This document shows, in pieces, positions 33,418-42,389 of a DNA stretch of 55,638 bases. The notes under the pieces are model-generated. The model was given only the letters and a program-made list of their open reading frames with translations, had not been told where the DNA came from and searched no databases. Origin of the DNA: Acholeplasmataceae bacterium. GTDB taxonomy: Bacteria; Bacillota_I; Bacilli_A; Acholeplasmatales; Acholeplasmataceae. Position numbers and translations under genes: made by a program. The stretch's first letter is position 1. Each line of letters opens with the position of its first letter. Where the stretch lies: contig JAFGTQ010000045.1 of the NCBI GenBank assembly GCA_016934015.1, positions 1-55,638 of the forward strand, read 5' to 3'.

Positions 33418-34336
33418 CGCGTTTCTCCTTCAAAAAATTGATTCGATGTTCTGTCATTTCTTTGATAAAGTTGCTGAAGAACACTGCATCATAACCATGG
33501 ACAGTTTTAAATGTGTGATGTTCAGTCACTTCCACGCCCTCAGCTTTTAATCTTTTTGCATAAAGAACACCTTCATCTCGAAGTGGATCAAACTCAGCAG
33601 TTTCAATATATGTTTTTGGTAAATCTTTTAAATCAGCAAGTGATGGCGATGCATAAGGTAACATCCCATGGTCGCCATTTTTTAAATAGATTTGCCACAT
33701 CACACGATTTAAAGCACTGTTCCACATGGGTGTATCAAAATAGTTCTTTTGTGATTCTGTTTCTTGTTTCATATCAATTACGGGATAAAACATCATTTGT
33801 TTATAAATCTTTGGCCCTTTTAAATCCCTTGATAACAAGCTAATGGTTGTTGCTAAATTTCCACCAGCACTATCACCAGCGATGGTGATTTTAGATGCAT
33901 CAATATTTAAAAAATCTTCATGTTCTTTAATCCACTGAAGTGCATGATATCCATCCATAAGTGCAGTTGGAAATGGATGTTTCGGTGCTAAGCGATATTT
34001 CACATATATGGCATTATGATTCGCTCCAACCATCATGTTTGTTATCATTTTAATATGTACTGGAGTTCCTTCCACTTGAAAAGCACCGCCGTGGAAGTAT
34101 AAAATCACAGGAAGTTTTTCGGTGTTCTTTTTGAAATCATAAAAAATGATTTTAATTTTTTCATACCGATATCCTCGTATCCAAAATCTCCGCATCCGAA
34201 TTCCACGTTTTGGACGTGTGAAAAACATTGAAAACTCAAACAAAAAATTTTGAATCATTCGTTTGGTATTCGAATATTTTAAAAATCGGATTGGTTTTAA
34301 GACTGAAAGTTCAGGAATTACTTCATATTTAGTCAA
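33404..34336 (-). CDS. Alpha/beta hydrolase, HSL-type esterase
   Basis: 310 residues with the hormone-sensitive-lipase family pattern: oxyanion motif HGGAF at 82-86, nucleophile elbow GDSAG with Ser156, Asp in EFDPLRDEG and His in VHGYDAVF. It probably hydrolyses short-chain esters in the cytoplasm; there is no signal peptide. It overlaps the msrB end by four bases (ATGA) and the CAT-like gene start by 14. Natural substrate unknown. Confidence 0.88.
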   Translation of the reverse strand: MTKYEVIPELSVLKPIRFLKYSNTKRMIQNFLFEFSMFFTRPKRGIRMRRFWIRGYRYEKIKIIFYDFKKNTEKLPVILYFHGGAFQVEGTPVHIKMITNMMVGANHNAIYVKYRLAPKHPFPTALMDGYHALQWIKEHEDFLNIDASKITIAGDSAGGNLATTISLLSRDLKGPKIYKQMMFYPVIDMKQETESQKNYFDTPMWNSALNRVMWQIYLKNGDHGMLPYASPSLADLKDLPKTYIETAEFDPLRDEGVLYAKRLKAEGVEVTEHHTFKTVHGYDAVFFSNFIKEMTEHRINFLKEKRDEEN

Positions 34337-34776
34337 GGCTTCACAATCCCTTCAAAATATTTTTTATAATCGCCAAATCCCTCTTTATCTAAATCCTTAT
34401 ATGGGATAAATCTTAACGCAGCTGAGTTAATACAATATCGGTACCCACCAAGTTCTATCGGACCATCTGTAAATAAATGACCCAAATGGCTATCAGCTTC
34501 CTTACTTCGAACTTCAGTTCGTATCATGCCAAATGTTTTATCCATTTTGGTTTGAAGTGAACTAATGGGTTTAGAAAACGAAGGCCATCCACAAGAACTG
34601 TCGAATTTATCGATACTTAAAAATAATGGCTCATTTGAGACAATATCAACATAAAGACCATGATCGCGATGATTCCAATAAGGATTTTCAAATGGTCTTT
34701 CTGTTCCATTCTCTTGAGTCACATGATATTGAATGGGTGTGAGTTTCTTTTTTAACACTTCTTTATCTTTAATCAT
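34333..34776 (-). CDS. msrB: Peptide-methionine (R)-S-oxide reductase, zinc-less form
   Basis: 147 residues. It repairs methionine-R-sulfoxide in proteins. The catalytic Cys115 lies in GYRYCINSAALRF and SSCGWPSF and SHLGHLF are conserved. The two CxxC zinc-binding pairs of most MsrB proteins are absent: the region before PLF reads VDIVSNE and that before HLGH reads RSKEADS. It starts on the last base of the HD-GYP gene stop (TAATG) with GGAG upstream, so it is coupled. Confidence 0.93.
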   Translation of the reverse strand: MIKDKEVLKKKLTPIQYHVTQENGTERPFENPYWNHRDHGLYVDIVSNEPLFLSIDKFDSSCGWPSFSKPISSLQTKMDKTFGMIRTEVRSKEADSHLGHLFTDGPIELGGYRYCINSAALRFIPYKDLDKEGFGDYKKYFEGIVKP

Positions 34777-35774
34777 TAGAATTCTCCATGTTCTTCACAT
34801 ATTTTTTTAAATGCTTGTTCGTTTTCTAAAAAAACATCTACAATCATTGGATCAAAATGGGTTGCTTTATGGTCAACAATTATTTTTTTAGCTTCTTCAT
34901 GCGAATATTTCCGTTTATAAACTCTTTTTGAAGTTAACGCATCATAGAAATCTGCTAATCCAACAAGTCTAGCTGACAAAGGAATTGCTTCCCCTTTTAA
35001 GCCATCTGGATATCCTGAACCATCAAATTTTTCATGGTGGTGTCTTATAATCTCTAGTGCCATATTTAAAAATCTTGCTTTCGGGTACTTATCTTTAATT
35101 GCTTTAATGATATCGTAACCAATAATGACATGTTCTTTCATCAAAGCAAATTCATCTTTCGTATATTGTCCAGGTTTTTTTAAAATAATGTCATCGATTC
35201 CTATTTTTCCAATATCATGTAACTGGCATGAAATCATGAGATCATCTTTAAATGTTTGATCAATTAATGGTCGATATTTCGGATGTTCCTCAAGGCCTTC
35301 CATCAATATTTTCGATAAACTACTCACTCTTGATAAATGGCCAAACGCACCTTTATCTCTAGCTTCAAAAACACGAGCTAAAGCATAAACCACAAAATTT
35401 TGTTCAACAAGGGAAATTGTTTTTTTAGCACTATACATCCGACGTGAAAATTCTTCTTTTGTAAATGGACGACCCATAAAATCATCAATGCCACATTCTA
35501 AACAAATTTTTGAAGTGAGTTGATCATTTTTTTCAACCATCAGTATATATGTATGATGATCATATTCATGTTTACGAATATGTTTGATAAGTTCTTTATC
35601 TTCGTTTTCTAAATTCATGGTTTCATCGATGATTAAAAAATCAGGCTTATATTTCTGCCAATCCAAAAAACCTTCCAATTTATTCCCAATAAAATAATCA
35701 ATTTGAAGTTCTTGTAAATACTCAATGACTATATCAAGATCTTCTTGATGTTCTAACATTACTTGTGCTATCAA
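34776..35774 (-). CDS. Response-regulator-like receiver plus HD-GYP domain protein
   Basis: About 332 residues: a degenerate CheY-like receiver (residues 1-120, with FLIIDETMNL around the phosphoacceptor position), then an HD-GYP phosphodiesterase domain with HDIGKIGI, HHHEKFDGSGYPDGLKG and VGLADFYDALTS. HD-GYP proteins hydrolyse cyclic di-GMP. The start is most likely TTG at 35774, six bases after GAGGTG; the ATG at 35780 abuts the Shine-Dalgarno and the longer TTG at 35813 lies upstream of the -10 at 35793-35798. It heads the operon with msrB, the esterase and the CAT-like gene. No partner histidine kinase is adjacent. Confidence 0.85.
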   Translation of the reverse strand: MIAQVMLEHQEDLDIVIEYLQELQIDYFIGNKLEGFLDWQKYKPDFLIIDETMNLENEDKELIKHIRKHEYDHHTYILMVEKNDQLTSKICLECGIDDFMGRPFTKEEFSRRMYSAKKTISLVEQNFVVYALARVFEARDKGAFGHLSRVSSLSKILMEGLEEHPKYRPLIDQTFKDDLMISCQLHDIGKIGIDDIILKKPGQYTKDEFALMKEHVIIGYDIIKAIKDKYPKARFLNMALEIIRHHHEKFDGSGYPDGLKGEAIPLSARLVGLADFYDALTSKRVYKRKYSHEEAKKIIVDHKATHFDPMIVDVFLENEQAFKKICEEHGEF

Positions 35775-35792
35775 TATCATCACCTCATCTTC

Positions 35793-35798
35793 ATTATA
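35793..35798 (-). promoter_or_regulatory. -10 element of the HD-GYP operon
   Basis: Minus-strand TATAAT, 19 bases before the chosen TTG. It implies a very short leader and argues against the longer start. Confidence 0.4.
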
Positions 35799-35831
35799 GC
35801 CTAAACCAATCAATCAGTCACAGAATAAAAA

Positions 35832-35847
35832 AAGGGATTTATCCCTT
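35832..35847 (-). terminator. Terminator after pgpA
   Basis: AAGGGA, loop of four and TCCCTT form a stem that reaches the pgpA stop codon; on the minus strand it is followed by T5. Confidence 0.65.
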
Positions 35848-36364
35848 ATTCTGCAAAACGATGGGCAATTGAACTTGCTGCTGCGGCAGCAATCGCGCCA
35901 ATAATATCATCTAAAAATGTATGGCATTTACCTTCATCTTTTCCTTTTTTATCAATAATACCAATAATTCCAGGTTTCAATTTATCAATATAACCAAAAT
36001 TGGTAAATCCAATTGATCCATAAACATTGACAATTGCTAAGGCTAAAACCTCATCGACACCATAAAGTCCATAATCATTTAATAACATGCTAGCAAGAGG
36101 TTCCGAAAGTAATCCTTTTTCAGCCAAAACGTCAAGTTCAATGCCCGTTAATGCTGCATTTTGAACTTCTCTTTTCATAATGACTTTTTTAACATGTTCC
36201 AATGCATCTTCATATGCTAAATTGGGTAAATATTGTCGCTGTAACCCTAATGTAAGTTCAGCAATATCTTTTAGCTCAACGCCTCTTTCTTGCAAACGTT
36301 TAACAACGATATCATATTTTTTGGTGTCATTTAAGCGGTTTTCTTCAATTCTTTGTTCATTCAT
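35846..36364 (-). CDS. pgpA: Phosphatidylglycerophosphatase A (YutG-like)
   Basis: About 172 residues. The PgpA pattern is visible in GLYGVDEVLALAIVNVYGSI, DKLKPGIIGIIDKKGKDEG and CHTFLDDIIGAIAAAAAS, as in Bacillus YutG. It removes phosphate from phosphatidylglycerophosphate to give phosphatidylglycerol, a main membrane lipid. The ATG at 36364 is eight bases from AAGGAAG; an upstream in-frame GTG is inside that Shine-Dalgarno. Confidence 0.85.
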   Translation of the reverse strand: MNEQRIEENRLNDTKKYDIVVKRLQERGVELKDIAELTLGLQRQYLPNLAYEDALEHVKKVIMKREVQNAALTGIELDVLAEKGLLSEPLASMLLNDYGLYGVDEVLALAIVNVYGSIGFTNFGYIDKLKPGIIGIIDKKGKDEGKCHTFLDDIIGAIAAAAASSIAHRFAE

Positions 36365-36407
36365 TTTATACACTTCCTTATGTTTAAATCCCTAATGGGT
36401 AACTCAT

Positions 36408-36416
36408 ATTATAGCA
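36408..36416 (-). promoter_or_regulatory. Extended -10 promoter of pgpA
   Basis: Minus-strand TGCTATAAT, 44 bases before the ATG. Confidence 0.5.
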
Positions 36417-36461
36417 CATCTGCTAATAATTAATTACATAATCAATCAATTTAAAAAGAAC

Positions 36462-36483
36462 AAGGACTAGCTCACTAATCCTT
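36462..36483 (-). terminator. Terminator after the SDR-U32 operon
   Basis: Minus-strand AAGGATTAG, loop TGAG and CTAGTCCTT form a 9-bp stem with one G-T pair, followed by GTTCTTTTT. Confidence 0.7.
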
Positions 36484-38797
36484 ATTTGATAAATCTTCCA
36501 TACGTATAATCCTTAACGGGATTAATTTTGTCTTTCGCATAAGATTGATAAAACTTAATAATATCTCTGGTTTGTTTAGCATCTTCAATTGTAAAATCAA
36601 GACGCAATCCTTCAATTTTAGACCGTCTTAATTCTTCAATATATTGAAACAAATGAATTGGTTTTGAATGCAAAATCCGCAAATGACAACTTCCATCATG
36701 TAACAATGGATATTTTTGATTGAGTCGATCTTCTAATGCATATTGATTTTTTTCACATAAGTGACAATGTGGATTGGTTTTAAATGTTTTAGCAATCGGA
36801 CAATATTTCGTTAACATTAAATCAGCACGACCGTATACGATTAAATCCACTGGAGGTGTTACATCAAACGTATGTTCGAATAATTCTATAAATTTGAAAA
36901 CTCTATCTTTTGAAACTTCATAAGCGAGTGTTATACCTTTGAAACCTAATCGGAATAACGTATAGGCACTATATATATTGGTGACATTTAAAAACTGGTC
37001 ACCATAAAGATCAAAGTTATTTGAATTCAACAAAATTGAGCCTATATCGTGGACATAAGATGAACCTTCAATCGTCTTTTTTTGATCCGATTGAATCCGT
37101 CGTTGACTTATTTTATCATGCGTTCCCATGTCTGCAATTTTCAGTGTGTCTTCAATAAGTATCTCATCAACACCACATGCTAAAGCGGCTTCATACTGTT
37201 CTTTTGTCTTAACTTTAACTTTAAATGTTTGTAGAGATACTTCAAGTTTTAATGGTTCAAATCCAACATCGACAATCCGTTTTTCTTGATCCTTGAGTGT
37301 TCTTAATTCAATCAAAGCATCGATGACATCTCGCTTGAGTTGATTAATCATTTTAACCGGAATAAACAGATTGTCATCCGCATCAATATTTAACGCTTTA
37401 AATTCAAAAGGCGTATTCCCTAGTTTTTGGAATCGAAGATTAATTTCTTCAATATATGTTGGATTTTGAAGAGCTTTCTCAATGATATCTTCAGATGATT
37501 TTAAAACGTGATAAATGCCATCCGTGATCTCGATGAATAATGGATAACCAACTTTTGCGACTACTTTACCTTCGATAAAAACACATTTAAAATTTTCGGA
37601 TAAATATGATAAATCATCATTTTCAATCGTAACATCAGTTGTTTTTACTACTAAAGAACCTACTGGAATGATCTCTTTCACATCAAGTTCAATGACTTCA
37701 TTGGGGTGTGCTTCTTTGACTAACTCATTATTTTTTAGAATTCGAGAGACAATATCACCATAGGGTTCATTCGACAAAATCCGGTAGCCATCACCAATAC
37801 GGATGGGTTCTTCAAGTAAGATTTTAACTCTATTTCTTTGATATCCAATCACTTTTCCTAAAGGGACACCCATATGGCTTTGAAATTCACTATTATTAAT
37901 CAATCGAGGAACTTCATCTAGCACAAAACCCTTCGTAAATGATCGATTAAAAACACGCGTTAATCGATCGATATCTTTGGTTGCATCATATGATTTTCGA
38001 TCTAAATAATGATCAATGGCATGTCTGTAAGCTTTGACCGTTTCAATGACATATTCTCTTTTACGCATTCTTCCTTCAATTTTAAAAGAATCAATTCCAA
38101 TTTCAATGAGTTCATCAATATGCTCAATCGTCATTAAGTCTTTTGTAGATAATAAATAAGATGCATCTTGTATTTTTTGTTGATCTTTGTAAAGTTGATA
38201 AGGTAATCGACATGGTTGAGCACATTCCCCACGATTTCCAGATCTTCCACCAATCATACTGCTCATTAAACAATTACCTGAATAAGAGACACACAAAGCA
38301 CCATGAATAAATACTTCCAGTTCAATATCGACTTCTTTTTTAATGGCTTTAATAGTTTGTATCGATGTTTCTCTTGCCAGAACAATACGTTTTACACCTA
38401 AAGATTTCAACATTTTTACTTGATGTAAATTATGCGTATTAAATTGTGTTGATACATGGATTTCCGTATCCGGATAACGCTTCACAAACAAATCAATCAT
38501 TCCTAAATCTTGAATAATCAGTGCATCAACTTTATGTTTCACCAAAAAATCAGCATATTCAATCAAATCATTCACTTCATCATCAAACACTAATGTGTTA
38601 ATAGCAACAAAAACACGAACCCCTCGAATATGTGCATAATCAATGGTTTCGATTAATTCTTCATCACTAAAATTATTCGCATACGCTCTTGCTCCAAAAC
38701 GTTTTCCTGCAAGATAAATCGCGTCAGCTCCTGCATTAATTGCACCAATCAGTGCATCTTTATGACCAGCTGGCGCGAGTAATTCAACTCTTTTCAA
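36482..38797 (-). CDS. Peptidase U32 family protein, long two-domain form
   Basis: About 771 residues. The N-terminal U32 domain starts KRVELLAPAGHKDALIGAIN and has the family signature EVFIHGALCVSYSGNCLMSS with GGRSGNRGECAQPCR, whose cysteines are linked to Fe-S or metal binding. A middle beta domain and a second U32-like half follow, matching the DUF3656-containing long form of Firmicutes. Related proteins (RlhA, TrhP) hydroxylate rRNA or tRNA rather than digest peptides, so RNA modification is the better guess. The TTG at 38797 was chosen because it gives the family N-terminus and follows GAGG; it overlaps the SDR end by 14 bases. Confidence 0.85.
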   Translation of the reverse strand: MKRVELLAPAGHKDALIGAINAGADAIYLAGKRFGARAYANNFSDEELIETIDYAHIRGVRVFVAINTLVFDDEVNDLIEYADFLVKHKVDALIIQDLGMIDLFVKRYPDTEIHVSTQFNTHNLHQVKMLKSLGVKRIVLARETSIQTIKAIKKEVDIELEVFIHGALCVSYSGNCLMSSMIGGRSGNRGECAQPCRLPYQLYKDQQKIQDASYLLSTKDLMTIEHIDELIEIGIDSFKIEGRMRKREYVIETVKAYRHAIDHYLDRKSYDATKDIDRLTRVFNRSFTKGFVLDEVPRLINNSEFQSHMGVPLGKVIGYQRNRVKILLEEPIRIGDGYRILSNEPYGDIVSRILKNNELVKEAHPNEVIELDVKEIIPVGSLVVKTTDVTIENDDLSYLSENFKCVFIEGKVVAKVGYPLFIEITDGIYHVLKSSEDIIEKALQNPTYIEEINLRFQKLGNTPFEFKALNIDADDNLFIPVKMINQLKRDVIDALIELRTLKDQEKRIVDVGFEPLKLEVSLQTFKVKVKTKEQYEAALACGVDEILIEDTLKIADMGTHDKISQRRIQSDQKKTIEGSSYVHDIGSILLNSNNFDLYGDQFLNVTNIYSAYTLFRLGFKGITLAYEVSKDRVFKFIELFEHTFDVTPPVDLIVYGRADLMLTKYCPIAKTFKTNPHCHLCEKNQYALEDRLNQKYPLLHDGSCHLRILHSKPIHLFQYIEELRRSKIEGLRLDFTIEDAKQTRDIIKFYQSYAKDKINPVKDYTYGRFIK

Positions 38798-39662
38798 TTG
38801 ACACCTCGTCAAATGGATAAACGAAATTCGTTAGTTTTTCGCTTTCTTTCCATAAATAATCTTGTTTCTTTATTTGATATGTGATCCTTGAGGATTTAAC
38901 AGATTCCCCATTTTTCATATACCCACCATTATCTTTGATGTATTTCTCATCGAGTGCAATTTGTACCATTTGTTGTGCGGGTAATTTAGCATCAACACCA
39001 CTTTTCTTGCGTATTTTCCAAACAAATAATGCAAGCCCTTTAGTATTCTTGTCTCCAATTTCTGTCTTCACGACACCTGGATCAATGGCATAAATTTTAA
39101 TATCCTTATCCATTCGGTGAAACCGATAAGAAAATAATACATTATATAGTTTAGAACGTTGGTAACCTCTTAAAACATTATAACAACGTTTGGATTGCAG
39201 ATTAGTTTTATCAAACCATGCACGATAATGTGAAAGTGAACTGACAATCAATATTCTTGGATCAATTGATTTTTTTAAAAATCCATATAATTTCCCTGTT
39301 AAAAGATAAACAGACAAATGATTTGTAGCAAATGTAAGTTCTTGATGGTCACGATTTTCACTATATCCAGATTTAACAATTCCAGCCACATGAATCAATA
39401 AATCAAGTGTTCCACCAAACTGGTTAATCACTTCAATAATTTTATTCGAAACATCCATACAACCTTGATGATATGATAAATCACCTTGAATCAAGGTAAG
39501 CTTTTGAGTGTTTATTTCTTCTTTAAATTGTTCTTTGATTCGATTGAGTTTATCAATATTTCTTCCAACAGCAATCACGGAGACTCCCTGATCTAGGAGT
39601 TGAACCATCACTTCATAACCTATTCCAGCTGTTGCTCCTGTAACAACACTTAAGCGCTTCAT
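38784..39662 (-). CDS. Short-chain dehydrogenase/reductase (SDR)
   Basis: 292 residues of the classical SDR fold. The cofactor motif is VVTGATAGIGYEV, the structural HVAGIV replaces NNAG, catalytic Ser is in VSSLSHY and the catalytic pair is YQRSK. RN after VIAVG suggests NADP preference. The sequence resembles retinol-dehydrogenase/protochlorophyllide-reductase-like SDRs, whose substrate cannot be read here. AAGGTGA precedes the ATG. The gene overlaps the U32 gene downstream. Confidence 0.88.
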   Translation of the reverse strand: MKRLSVVTGATAGIGYEVMVQLLDQGVSVIAVGRNIDKLNRIKEQFKEEINTQKLTLIQGDLSYHQGCMDVSNKIIEVINQFGGTLDLLIHVAGIVKSGYSENRDHQELTFATNHLSVYLLTGKLYGFLKKSIDPRILIVSSLSHYRAWFDKTNLQSKRCYNVLRGYQRSKLYNVLFSYRFHRMDKDIKIYAIDPGVVKTEIGDKNTKGLALFVWKIRKKSGVDAKLPAQQMVQIALDEKYIKDNGGYMKNGESVKSSRITYQIKKQDYLWKESEKLTNFVYPFDEVSIEKS

Positions 39663-39683
39663 GACTTCACCTTCCTATTAATC

Positions 39684-39692
39684 ATCATACCA
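39684..39692 (-). promoter_or_regulatory. Extended -10 promoter of the SDR-U32 operon
   Basis: Minus-strand TGGTATGAT, 22 bases before the SDR ATG. It lies only 17 bases from the divergent arcA -10, so the two promoters must compete for polymerase. Confidence 0.45.
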
Positions 39693-39708
39693 CGATTTAT
39701 AAACCTTG

Positions 39709-39717
39709 TGATATAAT
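39709..39717 (+). promoter_or_regulatory. Extended -10 promoter of arcA
   Basis: TGATATAAT, 26 bases before the ATG. It is back to back with the SDR promoter. No arginine-regulator box was recognised. Confidence 0.55.
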
Positions 39718-39743
39718 TAATTTAGACAGTTAGGAGGAATTTC

Positions 39744-40958
39744 ATGCAGCCAATCCATGTATATTCTGAAGTAGGGAAATTAAAAAAAGTCCTTGTCCAC
39801 AGACCCGGAAAAGAACTTGAGAATTTAACGCCAAAATGGCTGAAGGAATTACTCTTTGATGATATTCCATGGCTTGAAAAAGCTCAAGAGGAACATGATC
39901 ATTTTTGTGATATTTTAAGATCCCATGATGTTGAAGTTGTCATGCTCGAAGACTTAGTCGCTGAGAGTATCTTAAACAAGGATGTCAAACGTAAATTTCT
40001 TGACCAATTCATTCATGAAGCCAACGTCTCACATCCAGGTACAAAAAAGAAAATCTATGATTACTTAATGACACTTTCACCAAAAGAAATGATTTTAAAA
40101 ACCATGGCAGGTATTACAAAAGATGATTTACCAAACTACCAAAAAAGAAGTTTGAGAGATCATATTCGAGACTATCCTTTTATCACTGATCCAATGCCTA
40201 ATTTATATTTCACACGAGATCCTTTCTCACACATTTTTAATGGTGTTACATTAAATCGGATGTATAAACGTACACGTCGTAGAGAAACCATATATGGTGA
40301 ATATATTTACACTTATCACCCTTTATATAAAAATCAAGAACGCTTTTATGAAAGAACAGACTCGCATTCCATCGAAGGAGGCGACATCTTAGTTTTAAAT
40401 GAACGTGTTATTGCGATTGGTATCAGTGAAAGAACTGATCCAGATGCAATTGAAAGTATCGCTAAAACACTGTTTAGAGATACTGATTTAGAAGTGATTT
40501 TAGCTATTGATTTACCAAAAAGACGTAGTTTCATGCATTTAGATACTGTTTTAACACAAGTTGATCATGATAAGTTCTTAATTCATGGTGATTTCTTAGG
40601 CAAAATGAATTGCTATGAAATATATGCTGGTTCAAAAAAAGGAACTTTAAGAATGTATGAAAAACAATACTCCATTAAACGCTTATTTTCTTATCACCTT
40701 AGACGTAAAATCACTTTAATTCCTTGTGGTGGTGATTCAGAAATCGCATCCGATCGTGAACAATGGAATGATGGTGCCAATGCACTTGCAATTTCACCAG
40801 GTGTTGTCATCGTTTATGAAAGAAATATTATAACGAATCAATTACTTAAAGAACAAGGCATTCAAACGATTGCCATTCCTTCTTCCGAATTATCGAGAGG
40901 TCGAGGAGGCCCACGTTGTATGACCATGCCTTTAGTTAGAGAAGATATAGACATTTAA
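39744..40958 (+). CDS. arcA: Arginine deiminase
   Basis: 404 residues, the normal length. It converts arginine to citrulline and ammonia. Motifs of the guanidino-group-modifying family are visible: LVHRPGKELENL, NLYFTRDPF, IEGGDILVLN, the His in MHLDTV and catalytic Cys392 in RGRGGPRCMTMP. GGAGG precedes the ATG. In most bacteria arcA is followed by arcB, arcC and an antiporter; here a terminator and a convergent methyltransferase gene follow, so the rest of the pathway must be elsewhere or missing. Confidence 0.95.
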   Translation: MQPIHVYSEVGKLKKVLVHRPGKELENLTPKWLKELLFDDIPWLEKAQEEHDHFCDILRSHDVEVVMLEDLVAESILNKDVKRKFLDQFIHEANVSHPGTKKKIYDYLMTLSPKEMILKTMAGITKDDLPNYQKRSLRDHIRDYPFITDPMPNLYFTRDPFSHIFNGVTLNRMYKRTRRRETIYGEYIYTYHPLYKNQERFYERTDSHSIEGGDILVLNERVIAIGISERTDPDAIESIAKTLFRDTDLEVILAIDLPKRRSFMHLDTVLTQVDHDKFLIHGDFLGKMNCYEIYAGSKKGTLRMYEKQYSIKRLFSYHLRRKITLIPCGGDSEIASDREQWNDGANALAISPGVVIVYERNIITNQLLKEQGIQTIAIPSSELSRGRGGPRCMTMPLVREDIDI

Positions 40959-40987
40959 AAAGAGATCAATCGATCTCTTTTTTTCTT
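40959..40987. terminator. Bidirectional terminator between arcA and the methyltransferase gene
   Basis: AAAGAGATC, loop AATC and GATCTCTTT form a 9-bp stem followed by T-rich sequence. It begins at the arcA stop and lies partly inside the convergent coding sequence. Confidence 0.8.
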
Positions 40988-41619
40988 AGGACTGCATAAC
41001 GATAATCATTCGTATCAATAAATTCCATATCGAGAATATCTGCAATTTTTTTAATGGTTTTTGATGTATAAAATGAAACATGTGTGACATCGCGTATATA
41101 AAACCAATCTTTAAACCGTGTCATTTCATTTGAATGAAATAAGGTCATGATGGATAAATATCCACCTGGTTTTAATAATGATTTAAACTGATTAAAAATA
41201 GGTAATGGATCTTGTAAGTGCTCAACAACTTCAATCGTTGAGATTAAATCATACGTCTGATTTAAGTATTGAAGATCGGGTGCATAAAAATAATCATAAA
41301 TCATAACTTCATATCCTTCTTTTTGAAGGATGGATTGAAATACAGGATTCGGCCCACTCCCAAAATCAAGGATTGTTCCCTTTAATACATAGGGTTTAAT
41401 GGCAGTTTCAAAAAAGTTATAGAGATAATTTACATATCCGATGTTACCCTCTTCATTTTGATGTTCATCATACTTCTCTTTCTCAACATCAAGTGATACA
41501 TATAATGCCTTATCTTTACTGATGAAGTCACAAGATTGACATACATGAAATAATGCCTTTGTTTTGGGATGAATCCATGGTTTTGTTTCATGTCCACATA
41601 TTTTACATAGATGATTCAT
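40966..41619 (-). CDS. Class I SAM methyltransferase with N-terminal zinc ribbon
   Basis: 217 residues. A short N-terminal ribbon with CKIC and CQSC is followed by a SAM-binding Rossmann domain: LDFGSGPNPVF, then TIEVVEHLQDPL and LLKPGGYLSIMT. The layout resembles small-molecule or sugar methyltransferases with an amino-terminal zinc-binding motif. The substrate is unknown. The start overlaps the DUF554 stop by one base (TAATG). Confidence 0.82.
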   Translation of the reverse strand: MNHLCKICGHETKPWIHPKTKALFHVCQSCDFISKDKALYVSLDVEKEKYDEHQNEEGNIGYVNYLYNFFETAIKPYVLKGTILDFGSGPNPVFQSILQKEGYEVMIYDYFYAPDLQYLNQTYDLISTIEVVEHLQDPLPIFNQFKSLLKPGGYLSIMTLFHSNEMTRFKDWFYIRDVTHVSFYTSKTIKKIADILDMEFIDTNDYRYAVLRKKEID

Positions 41620-42329
41620 TATGTAAACATCGCCATGACAAGATAATAGATGACCGGAATTAAAAGTGCTGGAAGCATATTCGCGACTTTTACTTTTTTT
41701 AACTCCATAAAGTTAATACCAATCGCAATCAATAATATATTACCAACCATGGATATCGAAGCTAACATTTCAGGTGTTAAAAATGATTGGACAGTTCCTG
41801 CAAGAACGGTAATCGCTCCTTGATAAAGCAAGACACTAAACGCGGAAAACATCACACCAAAACCTAGGGTTGCTGCTAAAATAAGTGCTGTAATAAAATC
41901 GAGCGTACTTTTTATAACAAGTGTTGTAATATCCCCATTTAACCCATCTTGAATTGAACCAATAATCGCCATGGCTCCAACACAAAATATCAGAGTTGCT
42001 GAGATAAAACCTTTTGCAAGAGGTGGTAATTTATATTTTGTTTCAATGGCTAATGCACCTCTTGTCAATCTTTCATCAATATCAATCCATTCACCGATGG
42101 ATACACCAATGACCAAACTAATGATGACAAGTAAATCACCTTGTGTTGCAATTTGATTTTCGTGAATTTGAAAAAAGTCTTTAAAAAACCATCCTAAAGA
42201 TAAGGCAGCTAATCCAAGCCCCATCGCGAACATGATACTTTTTTGAATTTTTTCAGATAACCCTTTTTTAAGTAAAATTCCTAAAAAGGTTGCGACAATA
42301 ATGGCTGCTGCATTAATTAAAGTTCCCAT
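41619..42329 (-). CDS. DUF554 family membrane protein
   Basis: 236 residues with about seven membrane segments. The start GTLINAAAIIVATFLGILLKK and the internal FCVGAMAIIGSIQDGLNGD match the DUF554 (YdfK/YqgA) family, whose transport role is not established. AAGGAG precedes the ATG. It is coupled to the methyltransferase downstream; no functional link is evident. Confidence 0.88.
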   Translation of the reverse strand: MGTLINAAAIIVATFLGILLKKGLSEKIQKSIMFAMGLGLAALSLGWFFKDFFQIHENQIATQGDLLVIISLVIGVSIGEWIDIDERLTRGALAIETKYKLPPLAKGFISATLIFCVGAMAIIGSIQDGLNGDITTLVIKSTLDFITALILAATLGFGVMFSAFSVLLYQGAITVLAGTVQSFLTPEMLASISMVGNILLIAIGINFMELKKVKVANMLPALLIPVIYYLVMAMFT

Positions 42330-42350
42330 GATAACTCCTTATTTATTGAA

Positions 42351-42371
42351 AAAGGCATCTAAGATGCCTTT
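42351..42371 (-). terminator. Terminator after the aldo/keto reductase gene
   Basis: AAAGGCATC, a 3-base loop and GATGCCTTT form a 9-bp stem followed on the minus strand by TT and a T-rich tail. It lies 19 bases after the stop. Confidence 0.75.
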
Positions 42372-42389
42372 ATTATTTCTAAATTCTAA

